From positions 1 to 13,512 of the forward strand of contig JAFWFB010000087.1 of the NCBI GenBank assembly GCA_017512625.1: a stretch of DNA of 13,512 nt, read 5' to 3'. The first letter of the stretch is position 1, and each line of letters starts with the position of its first letter. Of this stretch, positions 1 through 6,680 are shown one piece after another. Both the position numbers and the translations under genes were made by a program. The notes below the pieces were generated by a model. It saw nothing but the letters and a program-made list of their open reading frames with translations, was not told the origin of the DNA and ran no database searches. Origin of the DNA: Erysipelotrichaceae bacterium (GTDB lineage: Bacteria; Bacillota_I; Bacilli_A; Erysipelotrichales; Erysipelotrichaceae).

Positions 1-364
1 GATTCTTGGATTCGACCAGGGTCTGGACGGTGAAGTTTTTAGCGGTATACTCAGCGATGAATTCATCTTTGTCGGAAGTATTGCCGGCTGCACATTCCAT
101 GATCTCAGCGCTACCGATCTCATATCTCAAGGCACAGTAATTGCCTAATGTATGATATTCCAAGTAGCCAAGTCTCTGCCACTTGTCGAGTTTGTATTCC
201 AACAACTGATCAGGTTTGCTTCGAAGTTTGGCGATAGCAGTATCCTGAAAGAAGATGTTGTCTCTAGGTATCAATGAAAAAACCATAATGAACACTATGA
301 CCATGATCAGTAGGACCGATAACATGGATCTTAAAAATCTTTTCAAATAATAATGTTTTTCCAT
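1..364 (-). CDS. oppB: Oligopeptide ABC transporter permease, AmiC/OppB type (N-terminal part only)
   Basis: Inner-membrane permease subunit of a peptide importer, working with the binding lipoprotein encoded just upstream. Only the first 121 codons are present; the frame is open to the window's left edge. The ATG at 364 follows an AAAGGAGG 5 bases upstream. Residues 1-32 (MEKHYYLKRFLRSML...) form a basic N-terminus and the first membrane helix. They are followed by IPRDNIFFQD and the KWQRLGYLEY stretch (61-70), which resemble the start of the large external loop of streptococcal AmiC (recalled similarity, not aligned here). The conserved EAA loop and other helices would lie outside the window. 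Two cysteines, C77 and C91, sit in the predicted external loop and could form a disulfide. The gene follows oppA in the same direction after 107 bases holding a hairpin. The AmiC/OppB call is fairly sure; the transported peptide is unknown. Confidence 0.8.
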   Translation of the reverse strand, partial: MEKHYYLKRFLRSMLSVLLIMVIVFIMVFSLIPRDNIFFQDTAIAKLRSKPDQLLEYKLDKWQRLGYLEYHTLGNYCALRYEIGSAEIMECAAGNTSDKDEFIAEYTAKNFTVQTLVESKN

Positions 365-389
365 TTTGCCCTCCTTTCAAAAAAGTGAA

Positions 390-421
390 TTACAGACCAG
401 AAGAAACCTTCTGGTCTGTAA
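390..421 (-). terminator. Stem-loop between oppA and the permease gene (probable attenuator or mRNA 3'-end stabiliser)
   Basis: A perfect 14-bp inverted repeat (TTACAGACCAGAAG at 390-403 and its complement at 408-421) with a 4-base loop lies between the oppA stop and the permease start. In the minus-strand transcript a run of six T follows only after a 5-base gap, so this is a weak or leaky intrinsic terminator rather than a full stop. Such hairpins after binding-protein genes are known to leave more mRNA for the binding protein than for the membrane subunits. That role here is inference. Confidence 0.65.
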
Positions 422-471
422 TAGTCATAAACCTAAGTTTTGGATTAAAAGCTGAATCGATCCGTTAAGGA

Positions 472-2478
472 TTATTCACCCTTTAACCAAGCTTCCTTGG
501 CAGCATTGTGCTCTTCAACAGTACGTGGTTCAGTAGAAACGACCATGTATCTGAAGTTAGGAACAACGTTGTAAGAAGCCTGTCCGTATAAGCCGAAAGT
601 AGCAGTATAAGGAACAACTCTTGAGATCGCACGGTTAGCACCGGAAGTGCTGAATGGTCTTAAGATACCATCAACAAGCAGAGTAGCTTCAGCTTCAGCG
701 AACTTAGTCCAACGAGCATCGTTGTCATCAGTGATAGCTGATGCTTCTTCCAGTAATTTACCGAAATCGTATAAGCCAACAGCTTCTTTAGCAGCTCTGT
801 CGGAATCATCTTCAGTGCCCTGAATGACCTGATTCAATCCAGAATAAGGCATCATGTCACCTGAATTTGGTTCATATACGTATAAGTAAGTCTTAGGGTC
901 AGCATAGTCTGGGCCCCAACCAGCGCCGAAGGCTAAGTCGATGCTGTTTTCATTACCGTTGGTTACATCATAGAATGCATAGTAATAAGCATCGGAGCTT
1001 TCGTAGTTCTGAATAGTAACTTCAACATATTCACCTAATACAGACTCGATAGCAGCCTTGATAGTCTGTGAACGTTTAGTCATAACATCAGAAGTAGCTA
1101 AGCTAGGGATTTCCAGGTTGACTGGCCATGTAACAGTGTCGCCTAATTCTTCAACAGCTTTAGCGATGAAGGCTTTAGCGTTTTCTTCACTGTGCCATGC
1201 GTCATGACCATCAGTCAGATCGATTTCACCGAAGAATTCAGGTTCCATCTCTCTTACAAAGTTCTGAACTAACTGTCCGTAGGCAGTGCCGTCAGATAAA
1301 GTAACGAAGCTCCATGGAGTCAGGGTATTTCTAACCGGACCAGCAGCCAGGCTACCTAAAGTGATTTCTTCATACTTAACTGCATCGAAAGCAGCATAAA
1401 CAGCTAAACGGAACCATTTGTTCAGGATAGCATTTCTGGTGCTTTCCTTCTGCTCATCAGTCTTAACAGAAACACCCTTTGAAGGGTCAGTTACCAGTGA
1501 GTAAGATCTTCTGTTGAAGTTGAAGGCACCCCAGAAAGTGGTAGCAGTAGTATCAGTTAAATAAATGTTGTCAGCGAAGTTAGCTTCAGCATCAGCAACA
1601 ACGTCAGCGAGTGATTCGTTGATACCGGTAGCTGTAGTTTCGCCGGCCTTGAACATGTTGTAACCCTGTGCAGGATCACTACCGTCAGTATAAGTAACGG
1701 TTACATGTGGAACGTGGATGTTAGCAACATCCCAGTAATTTTCATTACGATCGAATTCAACTACAGACTGTGCAGTGAAGTTAGTTAAGATGTATGGTCC
1801 GTTGTAAAGGATTGAAGAAGCATCAACAGCTCCGAATCCACAACTTGCAGCATCATAAGCACCTAACTTACAGCCTTCGCCCTTAGCTTCCAGGAATTCC
1901 TGGTTGATTGGGTAAAGGATTGAGTAGGTAGTCATTGAATCGAAATAAGGAACAGGTTCAGTTAAGGTGTAAACCAATGTATGATCATCAGTAGCCTTGA
2001 CACCTACATCTTCCCAAGAACCAACACCGCTGGCATAGTCAGCTAAACCTTCAATGATGTTCAGCACTAAGCCAAGAGTCTGAGACTGAGAATCAGCAGC
2101 ATGTCTTAAACCTGTGACAAAGTCATTAGCAGTAACTTCAGCATAGACTTCTTTTTCAGAAGTTGACCAGTTAACACCCTCACGGATCTTGAATGTCCAT
2201 TCGGTTGCTTCAGGGTTGCTTGACCATGATTCTGCGATAGCAGGGATCAGTTTACCATGAGAGTCCTGTCCAACCAAACCTTCGGTAAAGTTCATTAAGT
2301 AGTCACCATTTGAAGACTTGTTGTTGTAGACATAGTCAAAAGTGGTAAGGTCAAATGTTGCAATCATGCTGTAGTTGTTTTCTTCTACTTTTGGTTTGTC
2401 AGATGGAGTGTTTCCGTTTCCGCCTGTACAGCCAACAAGAAGGAGTAATGCTAACAACAATACAAACAATTTTTTCAT
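472..2478 (-). CDS. oppA: Oligopeptide-binding lipoprotein of an ABC transporter (SBP family 5, AmiA/OppA type)
   Basis: Extracellular, membrane-anchored solute-binding subunit that captures peptides for the import channel. The 668-residue protein starts with a lipoprotein signal peptide: basic MKK, a leucine-rich core and the lipobox LVGC, so C17 would be the lipidated first mature residue. A Gly/Asn/Ser/Thr/Pro-rich linker follows. The family 5 binding domain starts near residue 38, with typical elements such as LIPAIAESW (77-85), EWTFKIREGVNW (93-104) and ENYWD (246-250). Its length is above the roughly 540 residues of E. coli OppA and close to streptococcal AmiA. Only two cysteines remain in the mature chain, C203 and C213, ten apart in a glycine-rich insert, suggesting a disulfide-closed loop. 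The start is supported by GGGAGG six bases upstream, and a good promoter lies at 2520-2548. Family assignment is secure; peptide specificity cannot be read. Confidence 0.93.
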   Translation of the reverse strand: MKKLFVLLLALLLLVGCTGGNGNTPSDKPKVEENNYSMIATFDLTTFDYVYNNKSSNGDYLMNFTEGLVGQDSHGKLIPAIAESWSSNPEATEWTFKIREGVNWSTSEKEVYAEVTANDFVTGLRHAADSQSQTLGLVLNIIEGLADYASGVGSWEDVGVKATDDHTLVYTLTEPVPYFDSMTTYSILYPINQEFLEAKGEGCKLGAYDAASCGFGAVDASSILYNGPYILTNFTAQSVVEFDRNENYWDVANIHVPHVTVTYTDGSDPAQGYNMFKAGETTATGINESLADVVADAEANFADNIYLTDTTATTFWGAFNFNRRSYSLVTDPSKGVSVKTDEQKESTRNAILNKWFRLAVYAAFDAVKYEEITLGSLAAGPVRNTLTPWSFVTLSDGTAYGQLVQNFVREMEPEFFGEIDLTDGHDAWHSEENAKAFIAKAVEELGDTVTWPVNLEIPSLATSDVMTKRSQTIKAAIESVLGEYVEVTIQNYESSDAYYYAFYDVTNGNENSIDLAFGAGWGPDYADPKTYLYVYEPNSGDMMPYSGLNQVIQGTEDDSDRAAKEAVGLYDFGKLLEEASAITDDNDARWTKFAEAEATLLVDGILRPFSTSGANRAISRVVPYTATFGLYGQASYNVVPNFRYMVVSTEPRTVEEHNAAKEAWLKGE

Positions 2479-2498
2479 ATTTTCCTCCCGTTTGAAAC

Positions 2499-2513
2499 AT
2501 GCAAAAAATGCAT
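2499..2513 (-). other. Small inverted repeat in the oppA leader
   Basis: ATGCA / TGCAT arms separated by five A:T pairs lie at or just after the predicted oppA transcription start and upstream of the ribosome binding site. The stem is only 5 bp; it may protect the 5' end or bind a regulator, or mean nothing. Confidence 0.3.
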
Positions 2514-2519
2514 ACTCTA

Positions 2520-2548
2520 ATTATCTATGAATAACGTTTAATTTTCAA
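2520..2548 (-). promoter_or_regulatory. Predicted sigma-A promoter of oppA
   Basis: On the minus strand the -35 element TTGAAA (2548-2543) and the -10 element GATAAT (2525-2520) are separated by exactly 17 bases. They place transcription start near 2513 and give a leader of about 35 bases carrying GGGAGG. Both boxes match the consensus at five or four of six positions. No alternative of this quality is seen in the 188-base divergent intergenic region. Confidence 0.7.
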
Positions 2549-2666
2549 CAATCTTTCCTGATTTGCACTCAAGTTTTCAGAAGGAATCTGGTCATTTATG
2601 AAATTTTTTTCATATTTCTTTCATAGTTTTTGCGTTATTTTAATAAGATAAATGTAAGAGGTTATT

Positions 2667-3407
2667 ATGGAAAATCAAACGATCAATGAACTAATGCAAC
2701 GCAAATCCGTCCGGGTCTATGAAGACCGTCCTATCAGCGAGCAGGATAAGCGCACGATCCTGGAATGTGCCACCCAGGCACCAAGTGCCGGAAACATGCA
2801 GATGTATTCCATCATCGATGTTACCGATGCTGATCTTAAGCAGAAACTTGCCAAAAGCTGTGACAATCAAAGCTTTATTGCTGATGCTCCGATGGTCCTG
2901 GTCTTCGTGGCCGATTATCAGAAATGGTATGATGCCTTTTCCATCTTTGGCAAGCCGCGCAAGGTTGGGGTCGGCGATATCACCCTGGCCATTACCGATA
3001 CGACCATTGCGGCCCAAAACGCTGTCGTAGCGGCCTGGGCTTTGGGGGTAGGTTCCTGTTATATCGGCGATATCCTGGAAAACTGCGAAGCGATCAGGGA
3101 AATGCTGGATCTTCCTTCCTATTGTCTTCCATGTGCGATGCTGGTCATGGGCTATCCGACCAAGCAGCAGCTCGAAAGAAAAAAGCCGGAAAGAGTACCG
3201 CTTGAAGACATTGTCATGAACAACAGTTATCAGCGAAAGGACAGCGAGCAGCTTCAAAAAATGTTCGAAAACAAAACGGGACCGCTGGATTTCAAGACCT
3301 GGTCGACCACCTTCTGCGAGCGCAAATACAATTCGGATTTCTCCAAGGAGATGACCCGTTCAGTCAAGACCTATCTGGATGGCTTTGCTAAGCATGAAGA
3401 GTATTAA
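2667..3407 (+). CDS. NfsA/FRP-like FMN-dependent nitroreductase (oxygen-insensitive NAD(P)H oxidoreductase)
   Basis: Soluble flavoprotein predicted to transfer electrons from NAD(P)H through FMN to nitroaromatics, quinones or flavins; the natural substrate is not evident. The 246-residue length matches the NfsA/FRP branch (about 240). Visible family features are the FMN-phosphate-binding start RKSVR (12-16), APSAGNMQ (38-45) contacting the flavin, the GVGSCYIGD segment (127-135) with the glycine-rich stretch that follows the central helix, and GYP (162-164) before the basic KKPERVP tail region (172-178) typical of NfsA-type enzymes. The start is preceded by AGAGG at a usual distance. It is a single-gene unit divergent from oppA with a terminator right behind it. 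A second, different nitroreductase-family gene lies at the right end of the window. The family call is firm. Confidence 0.88.
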   Translation: MENQTINELMQRKSVRVYEDRPISEQDKRTILECATQAPSAGNMQMYSIIDVTDADLKQKLAKSCDNQSFIADAPMVLVFVADYQKWYDAFSIFGKPRKVGVGDITLAITDTTIAAQNAVVAAWALGVGSCYIGDILENCEAIREMLDLPSYCLPCAMLVMGYPTKQQLERKKPERVPLEDIVMNNSYQRKDSEQLQKMFENKTGPLDFKTWSTTFCERKYNSDFSKEMTRSVKTYLDGFAKHEEY

Positions 3408-3429
3408 GATCTCTTTAAAACAGAATGAT

Positions 3430-3457
3430 AAAAAATGCTGATTCTCAGCATTTTTTT
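3430..3457 (+). terminator. Rho-independent terminator of the nitroreductase gene
   Basis: The stem AAAAAATGCTGA / TCAGCATTTTTT has a 3-base loop (TTC) and ends in a run of seven T, 22 bases after the nitroreductase stop. The A-rich 5' flank would also let it work on the opposite strand. Confidence 0.85.
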
Positions 3458-3660
3458 AATCCGATAACATGAAACTATTAGACCAACCATAAGTATTTAT
3501 TAAATCACTGAAAAATAATCTTATGAAACATGAATAATAGGGCAAACATCTTCCATTCCGTTTTAGCCCATATCAGCGTAAATCCGAAAAAGGATAACCT
3601 GATTTTACATCAATGAGTGTCAATGTCATAAGAAAAACTTATAGAAACATCAGAAAATGT
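3458..3660 (+). other. AT-rich intergenic control region upstream of the MATE/LysR genes, no gene seen
   Basis: This is most of the 316-base gap between the nitroreductase and the MATE gene. I find no ORF with a ribosome binding site and no tRNA-like fold. It contains scattered short repeats. GATTTTACAT occurs at 3601-3610 and again at 3661-3670, where it overlaps the predicted -35 box, and there are near-copies CTTATGAAACAT (around 3520) and CTTATAGAAACAT (around 3638). An imperfect hairpin spans 3540-3569 (GGGCAAAC / GTTTTAGCCC with a two-base bulge). The spacing upstream of a regulator operon suggests operator sites, but this is inference. Confidence 0.4.
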
Positions 3661-3663
3661 GAT

Positions 3664-3692
3664 TTTACATAATTATTTCTAATAATTAAGAT
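3664..3692 (+). promoter_or_regulatory. Predicted promoter of the MATE-LysR operon
   Basis: TTTACA (3664-3669) and TAAGAT (3687-3692) are spaced by 17 bases, about 30 bases upstream of the MATE start. The -35 box lies inside the second copy of the 10-base direct repeat GATTTTACAT and inside an ATGT-N6-ACAT inverted repeat (3657-3670). A second inverted repeat, ATTCT-TTT-AGAAT, lies at 3691-3703 around the expected transcription start. These are plausible operator positions for the LysR protein encoded in the same operon. Confidence 0.6.
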
Positions 3693-3723
3693 TCTTTTAG
3701 AATATCTGTTTCGGAGGAAGATA

Positions 3724-5124
3724 ATGAAAGACAAAGATACAGAGTTGTTTGAAAATAGTCCTGTATTGAATGCTATACTCCGTCTGGCCGTACCCACGGT
3801 AATCGGGCAGATCATCCTGGTTATCTATAACATGGCTGATACCTACTTCATCGGACTGACCGGCAGTGATGCGATGTTAACCGCTGTTACCGTATGCATG
3901 CCGGCCTTTATGTTTATCTCGGCGATATCCAATCTTTTCGGTATCGGCGGAGCCGCAACCATTTCCCAGGCCCTGGGTAAAAAAGATACCGGCAAGGCAG
4001 CGAATGCTTCAGCTTTTGCCCTTTATGGATGTCTGCTTACGATGCTGGCATACGCTGTTTGTGCCTTTGCTTTTAGGCATTCATTTATCGATGCTCTTGG
4101 CGGAAGTAATCCTGAAGTCCATGTCCATGCCATTAAATATCTTATGGTCACGGTCGTTTTCGGAGGACTTTTCACAGCTGTGGGAACACTGCTATCGCAT
4201 CTGATCCGTTCCGAAGGAAGATCGATAGAGGCAAGTACGGGGATTGCTGTGGGTGGCATCTTGAACGTGCTGCTTGATCCTTTATTCATGTTTGTGATTC
4301 TTCCAAAAGGAAATGAAGCACTGGGTGCTGCGATCGCTACCGCTTTATCCAATGTTATCGTCTGTCTTTACTTTGTCTTTTTAATCATCAGACTGCAGAA
4401 AACCGGTACCTGTCTTACCTTCCGTTTCAATGACAAAGCTTTAACTGACAAAAGTGCCTTTGATATCATCTTGATCGGTCTTCCTGCCTGTCTGATGACA
4501 CTGTTCGAGAATATCTCCTACGCTCTGCTCGATCATCTGATGGCCCAGGCAGGGATGGCTTATCAGGCCGGTGTCGGTGTAGCCAAGAAAGTAAATATGC
4601 TGGCTCATTGCATCGTCCGGGGCATGTCACAGGGTGTACTTCCGCTGATCGCCTATAATTACGCAGCAGGAAACTATAAAAGAATGAAGCATTCCATACT
4701 GATCTCTTCAGCAATGTCAGTGTCCTGCTCGATACTCACAATGGCTATCTGCCTGCTTTTTACCCGCCAGCTGATCGGCATCTTCATAAATAACGAGGGA
4801 GCCTCGCTGTATTACGGCATGCGTTTTTTACAGATTCTATGCATTGGCTGTCCTTTTTCCGCCTTTGCCTATGCGGTGATCTCTTTCTTCCAGGCTATTG
4901 GCGAAAGCCGTCGGTCGTTTTTTCTGGCGACTTTACGCAAAGGGGCTTTAGACATTCCGCTGATGATTATTCTAAACCGTCACTTACCTGCATATGGTAT
5001 AGTTATGGCGACACCGATCACCGATGTGATCTGCTGCATCGTTGCAGTAATTTCCTTTATCCGGATCCTTCGTCATATTAAGAGTGAGATGGTCAGGGGA
5101 GAAACAGAGATTATTCATGCTTGA
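3724..5124 (+). CDS. MATE family multidrug efflux transporter
   Basis: Integral membrane antiporter predicted to export drugs or other cationic compounds using a sodium or proton gradient. The 466-residue length fits the family, whose members have twelve membrane helices in two six-helix halves. The first half begins after a short polar N-terminus (LRLAVPTVIGQIILVIYNM, 19-37) and contains the family motif GIGGAATISQALGKKD (73-88) after helix 2. The second half begins near DIILIGLPACLMTLFENIS, the usual internal repeat of the N-terminal pattern. GGAGG seven bases upstream supports the ATG. The stop codon lies inside the start region of the downstream LysR gene (8-base overlap), so the two are translated from one mRNA and the regulator probably controls the pump. 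NorM, DinF and MepA subtypes cannot be told apart reliably here; the substrate is unknown. Confidence 0.9.
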   Translation: MKDKDTELFENSPVLNAILRLAVPTVIGQIILVIYNMADTYFIGLTGSDAMLTAVTVCMPAFMFISAISNLFGIGGAATISQALGKKDTGKAANASAFALYGCLLTMLAYAVCAFAFRHSFIDALGGSNPEVHVHAIKYLMVTVVFGGLFTAVGTLLSHLIRSEGRSIEASTGIAVGGILNVLLDPLFMFVILPKGNEALGAAIATALSNVIVCLYFVFLIIRLQKTGTCLTFRFNDKALTDKSAFDIILIGLPACLMTLFENISYALLDHLMAQAGMAYQAGVGVAKKVNMLAHCIVRGMSQGVLPLIAYNYAAGNYKRMKHSILISSAMSVSCSILTMAICLLFTRQLIGIFINNEGASLYYGMRFLQILCIGCPFSAFAYAVISFFQAIGESRRSFFLATLRKGALDIPLMIILNRHLPAYGIVMATPITDVICCIVAVISFIRILRHIKSEMVRGETEIIHA

Positions 5125-6001
5125 TTCTAAAATTTATACTCTGCTTAAAGTAGCAGAAACAGGAAACTATACCCGGGCAGGAAAGCTTTTAAATCTTACC
5201 CAGCCTGCCGTCAGCCAGCATATCAGGGCCCTTGAAACAGAGACGGGCGTAAAGATCTTTGAACGTACCGGCAACCGTCTGATCCTTACCCGTGAGGGTG
5301 AAAAGGTTTTGAAGTGTGCCAAGGCCATGTTATCGCTTTATAATAACTTAAAAAGCGATCTGCAAGACCAGGCCAGCGGCAAGCTGTCACTTAATATCGG
5401 CATCACCCATACGGTGGAAAGCAACCGTATTTCCGAAGCCTTGGCCAAGTATGTCTCAAGCTATCCCGGCCTGACCGTCAAACTGATCACCGATACGATG
5501 GACAAGCTAAGAGATAAACTAAAGAATTTCGAACTGGATTTTGCGATCATCGATGGCAAGATCAGCGATCCGGCGTTCAATCAGATGCAGCTGGATATGG
5601 ACAGCCTGATGCTGGTAACATCGCCTGATCATGTTTTAGCCGGTAAGAGCATCGTTACCATCCAGGATATCAAAAAAGAGAAGCTGATCCTGCGTTCACC
5701 TAATTCCGGCACCCGCAATCTGTTTATCGCTTCCCTGGAAAGTCAGAATATCAGCATCGATGAATTTGATGTGATCCTGGAAGTAGATAATATCGCTACG
5801 ATCAAAAACCTGGTAAGACAGGGATATGGGGTCTCAGTGCTGCCTAAAAGTGCCTGTGTGGACGATACCAAGAAAAAGCTGCTTTCAGCCCTGCCGATCG
5901 AAAACATGAGCATGATCCGGGAGATCAATATCGTCTATGGAACAGCCTTCAACTATCCGGAACTGTTGCAGAATCTAAGCCGCATCTATAACGAAATGTA
6001 A
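5117..6001 (+). CDS. LysR-type transcriptional regulator
   Basis: DNA-binding regulator, 294 residues from the chosen start. The N-terminal winged helix-turn-helix has the classic LysR pattern (about residues 18-37: YTRAGKLLNLTQPAVSQHI), followed by the linker helix and an effector-binding domain from about residue 88 with the two-lobed periplasmic-binding fold typical of the family. I chose ATG 5117 rather than an in-frame ATG at 5084. From 5117 the helix-turn-helix sits at its usual distance from the N-terminus and the length is standard, whereas the 11 extra residues (MRWSGEKQRLF) merely use the 3' end of the MATE gene. The gene overlaps the MATE stop by 8 bases and points the same way, unlike the common divergent LysR layout. 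It likely senses a compound related to the pump's substrate and acts at repeats near 3601-3703. The effector is unknown. Confidence 0.9.
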   Translation: MLDSKIYTLLKVAETGNYTRAGKLLNLTQPAVSQHIRALETETGVKIFERTGNRLILTREGEKVLKCAKAMLSLYNNLKSDLQDQASGKLSLNIGITHTVESNRISEALAKYVSSYPGLTVKLITDTMDKLRDKLKNFELDFAIIDGKISDPAFNQMQLDMDSLMLVTSPDHVLAGKSIVTIQDIKKEKLILRSPNSGTRNLFIASLESQNISIDEFDVILEVDNIATIKNLVRQGYGVSVLPKSACVDDTKKKLLSALPIENMSMIREINIVYGTAFNYPELLQNLSRIYNEM

Positions 6002-6026
6002 GCTTATTTCAATTAAGACAAATACA

Positions 6027-6057
6027 AAAACCGCATCATCATGCGGTTTTATTTTTT
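6027..6057. terminator. Bidirectional intrinsic terminator between lysR and the maf/tRNA-Thr unit
   Basis: The ten-base stem AAAACCGCAT / ATGCGGTTTT with loop CATC is followed on the plus strand by TTTTATTTTTT. On the minus strand the complementary A-tract gives GGTTTTTGTATT directly after the stem. It ends the LysR transcript 26 bases after its stop and, read the other way, lies just 8 bases beyond the CCA end of the tRNA-Thr gene. Confidence 0.85.
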
Positions 6058-6058
6058 C

Positions 6059-6132
6059 TGGTGCCGCTTGGCAGAATTGAACTGCCAGTTCATCCTTACC
6101 ATGGATGTGTATTGCCATTATACTAAAGCGGC
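6059..6132 (-). tRNA. trnT: tRNA-Thr, anticodon GGT, overlapping the 3' end of maf
   Basis: A 74-base cloverleaf with encoded CCA. Reading 5' to 3' on the minus strand: acceptor GCCGCTT pairs fully with AAGCGGC; TA; D-stem GTAT/ATAC with a 7-base loop AATGGCA (G18-G19 present); anticodon stem CATCC/GGATG (five pairs) with loop ATGGTAA, giving T33, anticodon GGT and A37; variable AACT; T-stem GGCAG/CTGCC with loop TTCAATT; discriminator A then CCA. G1-C72, C2-G71 and A37 agree with known threonine tRNA features. The first ten bases of the gene are the last ten bases of maf (third base of a Leu codon, Pro, Leu, stop). The very short D-loop is shared with the tRNA-Trp in this window. Pairing is complete in every stem, so I consider it a real tRNA. 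Confidence 0.9.
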
Positions 6133-6680
6133 AAGTACTCTTTGAGTTTAGTATATAACTGCGAAATTGGCAACCCCATAATTGAATAAAAATCACCCTC
6201 GATGAAATCGATGTACTTGGCACCCAGCCCCTGAATGCCATAGGAACCGGCCTTATCCATCGGCTCACCGCTTTTGATATACTGCCAGATCTCTTCATCG
6301 CTCATTGGATTGAAACGGACGATCGAGGTATTGACGAAAGACTCGCTGCGTCCCTTGGAAATGATCGAAACGCCGGTCTTTACCAGATGGGTATAGTCCT
6401 GAAGCTTCTTAAGCATCTCAAAAGCATCCTGCTCGCTTTTTGGCTTAAGCAGGATCTGACCATCCAGCACGACGATGGTATCAGCACCAACGACTACATC
6501 TTCCGGGTGGTTTTTAAATACTTCATACGCCTTCGCAAAAGAGACCCTCTCCATCTCGGAATTAAGATCCTTGGTCTGGTCGATGGTCTCATTGATGTCG
6601 GCTTCAATGCACTCAAAAGGAACATCAAGCATGCTTAGGATCTCTTTTCTTCGCGGACTTTTTGAAGCAAGTATCAACAT
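6123..6680 (-). CDS. maf: Maf-like nucleotide pyrophosphatase (YhdE type, dTTP/UTP)
   Basis: House-cleaning enzyme that hydrolyses non-canonical or excess nucleoside triphosphates to monophosphates and pyrophosphate. The protein has 185 residues from ATG 6680, the usual Maf length. Diagnostic parts are ASKSPRRKEIL (5-15) with the phosphate-binding Ser and Arg residues, VVVGADTIV (62-70) with catalytic D67, GSYGIQG (145-151) and GDFYSIMGLP (162-171). The YGIQG form rather than an FxxEG form points to the YhdE group acting on dTTP, UTP and modified pyrimidines. An upstream in-frame GTG (6698) is possible, but ATG 6680 starts at the ASKSP domain, shares its A with the coaX stop (TGATG) and has GGGAG 11 bases upstream. 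It is co-transcribed with coaX. The last ten bases double as the 5' end of tRNA-Thr. Confidence 0.92.
   Translation of the reverse strand: MLILASKSPRRKEILSMLDVPFECIEADINETIDQTKDLNSEMERVSFAKAYEVFKNHPEDVVVGADTIVVLDGQILLKPKSEQDAFEMLKKLQDYTHLVKTGVSIISKGRSESFVNTSIVRFNPMSDEEIWQYIKSGEPMDKAGSYGIQGLGAKYIDFIEGDFYSIMGLPISQLYTKLKEYLPL
6145..6173 (-). promoter_or_regulatory. Possible internal promoter for tRNA-Thr inside maf
   Basis: On the minus strand TTGCCA (6173-6168) and TAAACT (6150-6145) are spaced by 17 bases; a TATACT lies just upstream of the latter. Transcription would start about 6 bases before the tRNA, much like the 7-base leader predicted for tRNA-Trp in this window. The match is moderate and lies in coding sequence, so chance is a real possibility. 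Confidence 0.35.

Noticed and set aside
2691..3257. 188-codon minus-strand frame opposite the nitroreductase
   Set aside because: It is antisense to a clear nitroreductase, has no ribosome binding site, and its protein is without recognisable features.
3540..3569. Bulged hairpin in the MATE upstream region as a riboswitch or small RNA
   Set aside because: Only eight pairs with a bulge, no conserved riboswitch core, and no promoter/terminator pair around it; kept only as a note in the region description.
3458..3660. CRISPR or mobile-element remnant suggested by the short repeats
   Set aside because: The repeats are 10-13 bases, irregular in spacing and only twofold; there are no spacers, terminal inverted repeats or transposase fragments.
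5084..5116. Upstream LysR start adding 11 residues
   Set aside because: The helix-turn-helix would sit too far from the N-terminus for the family, and the extra codons are a shadow of the MATE 3' end.
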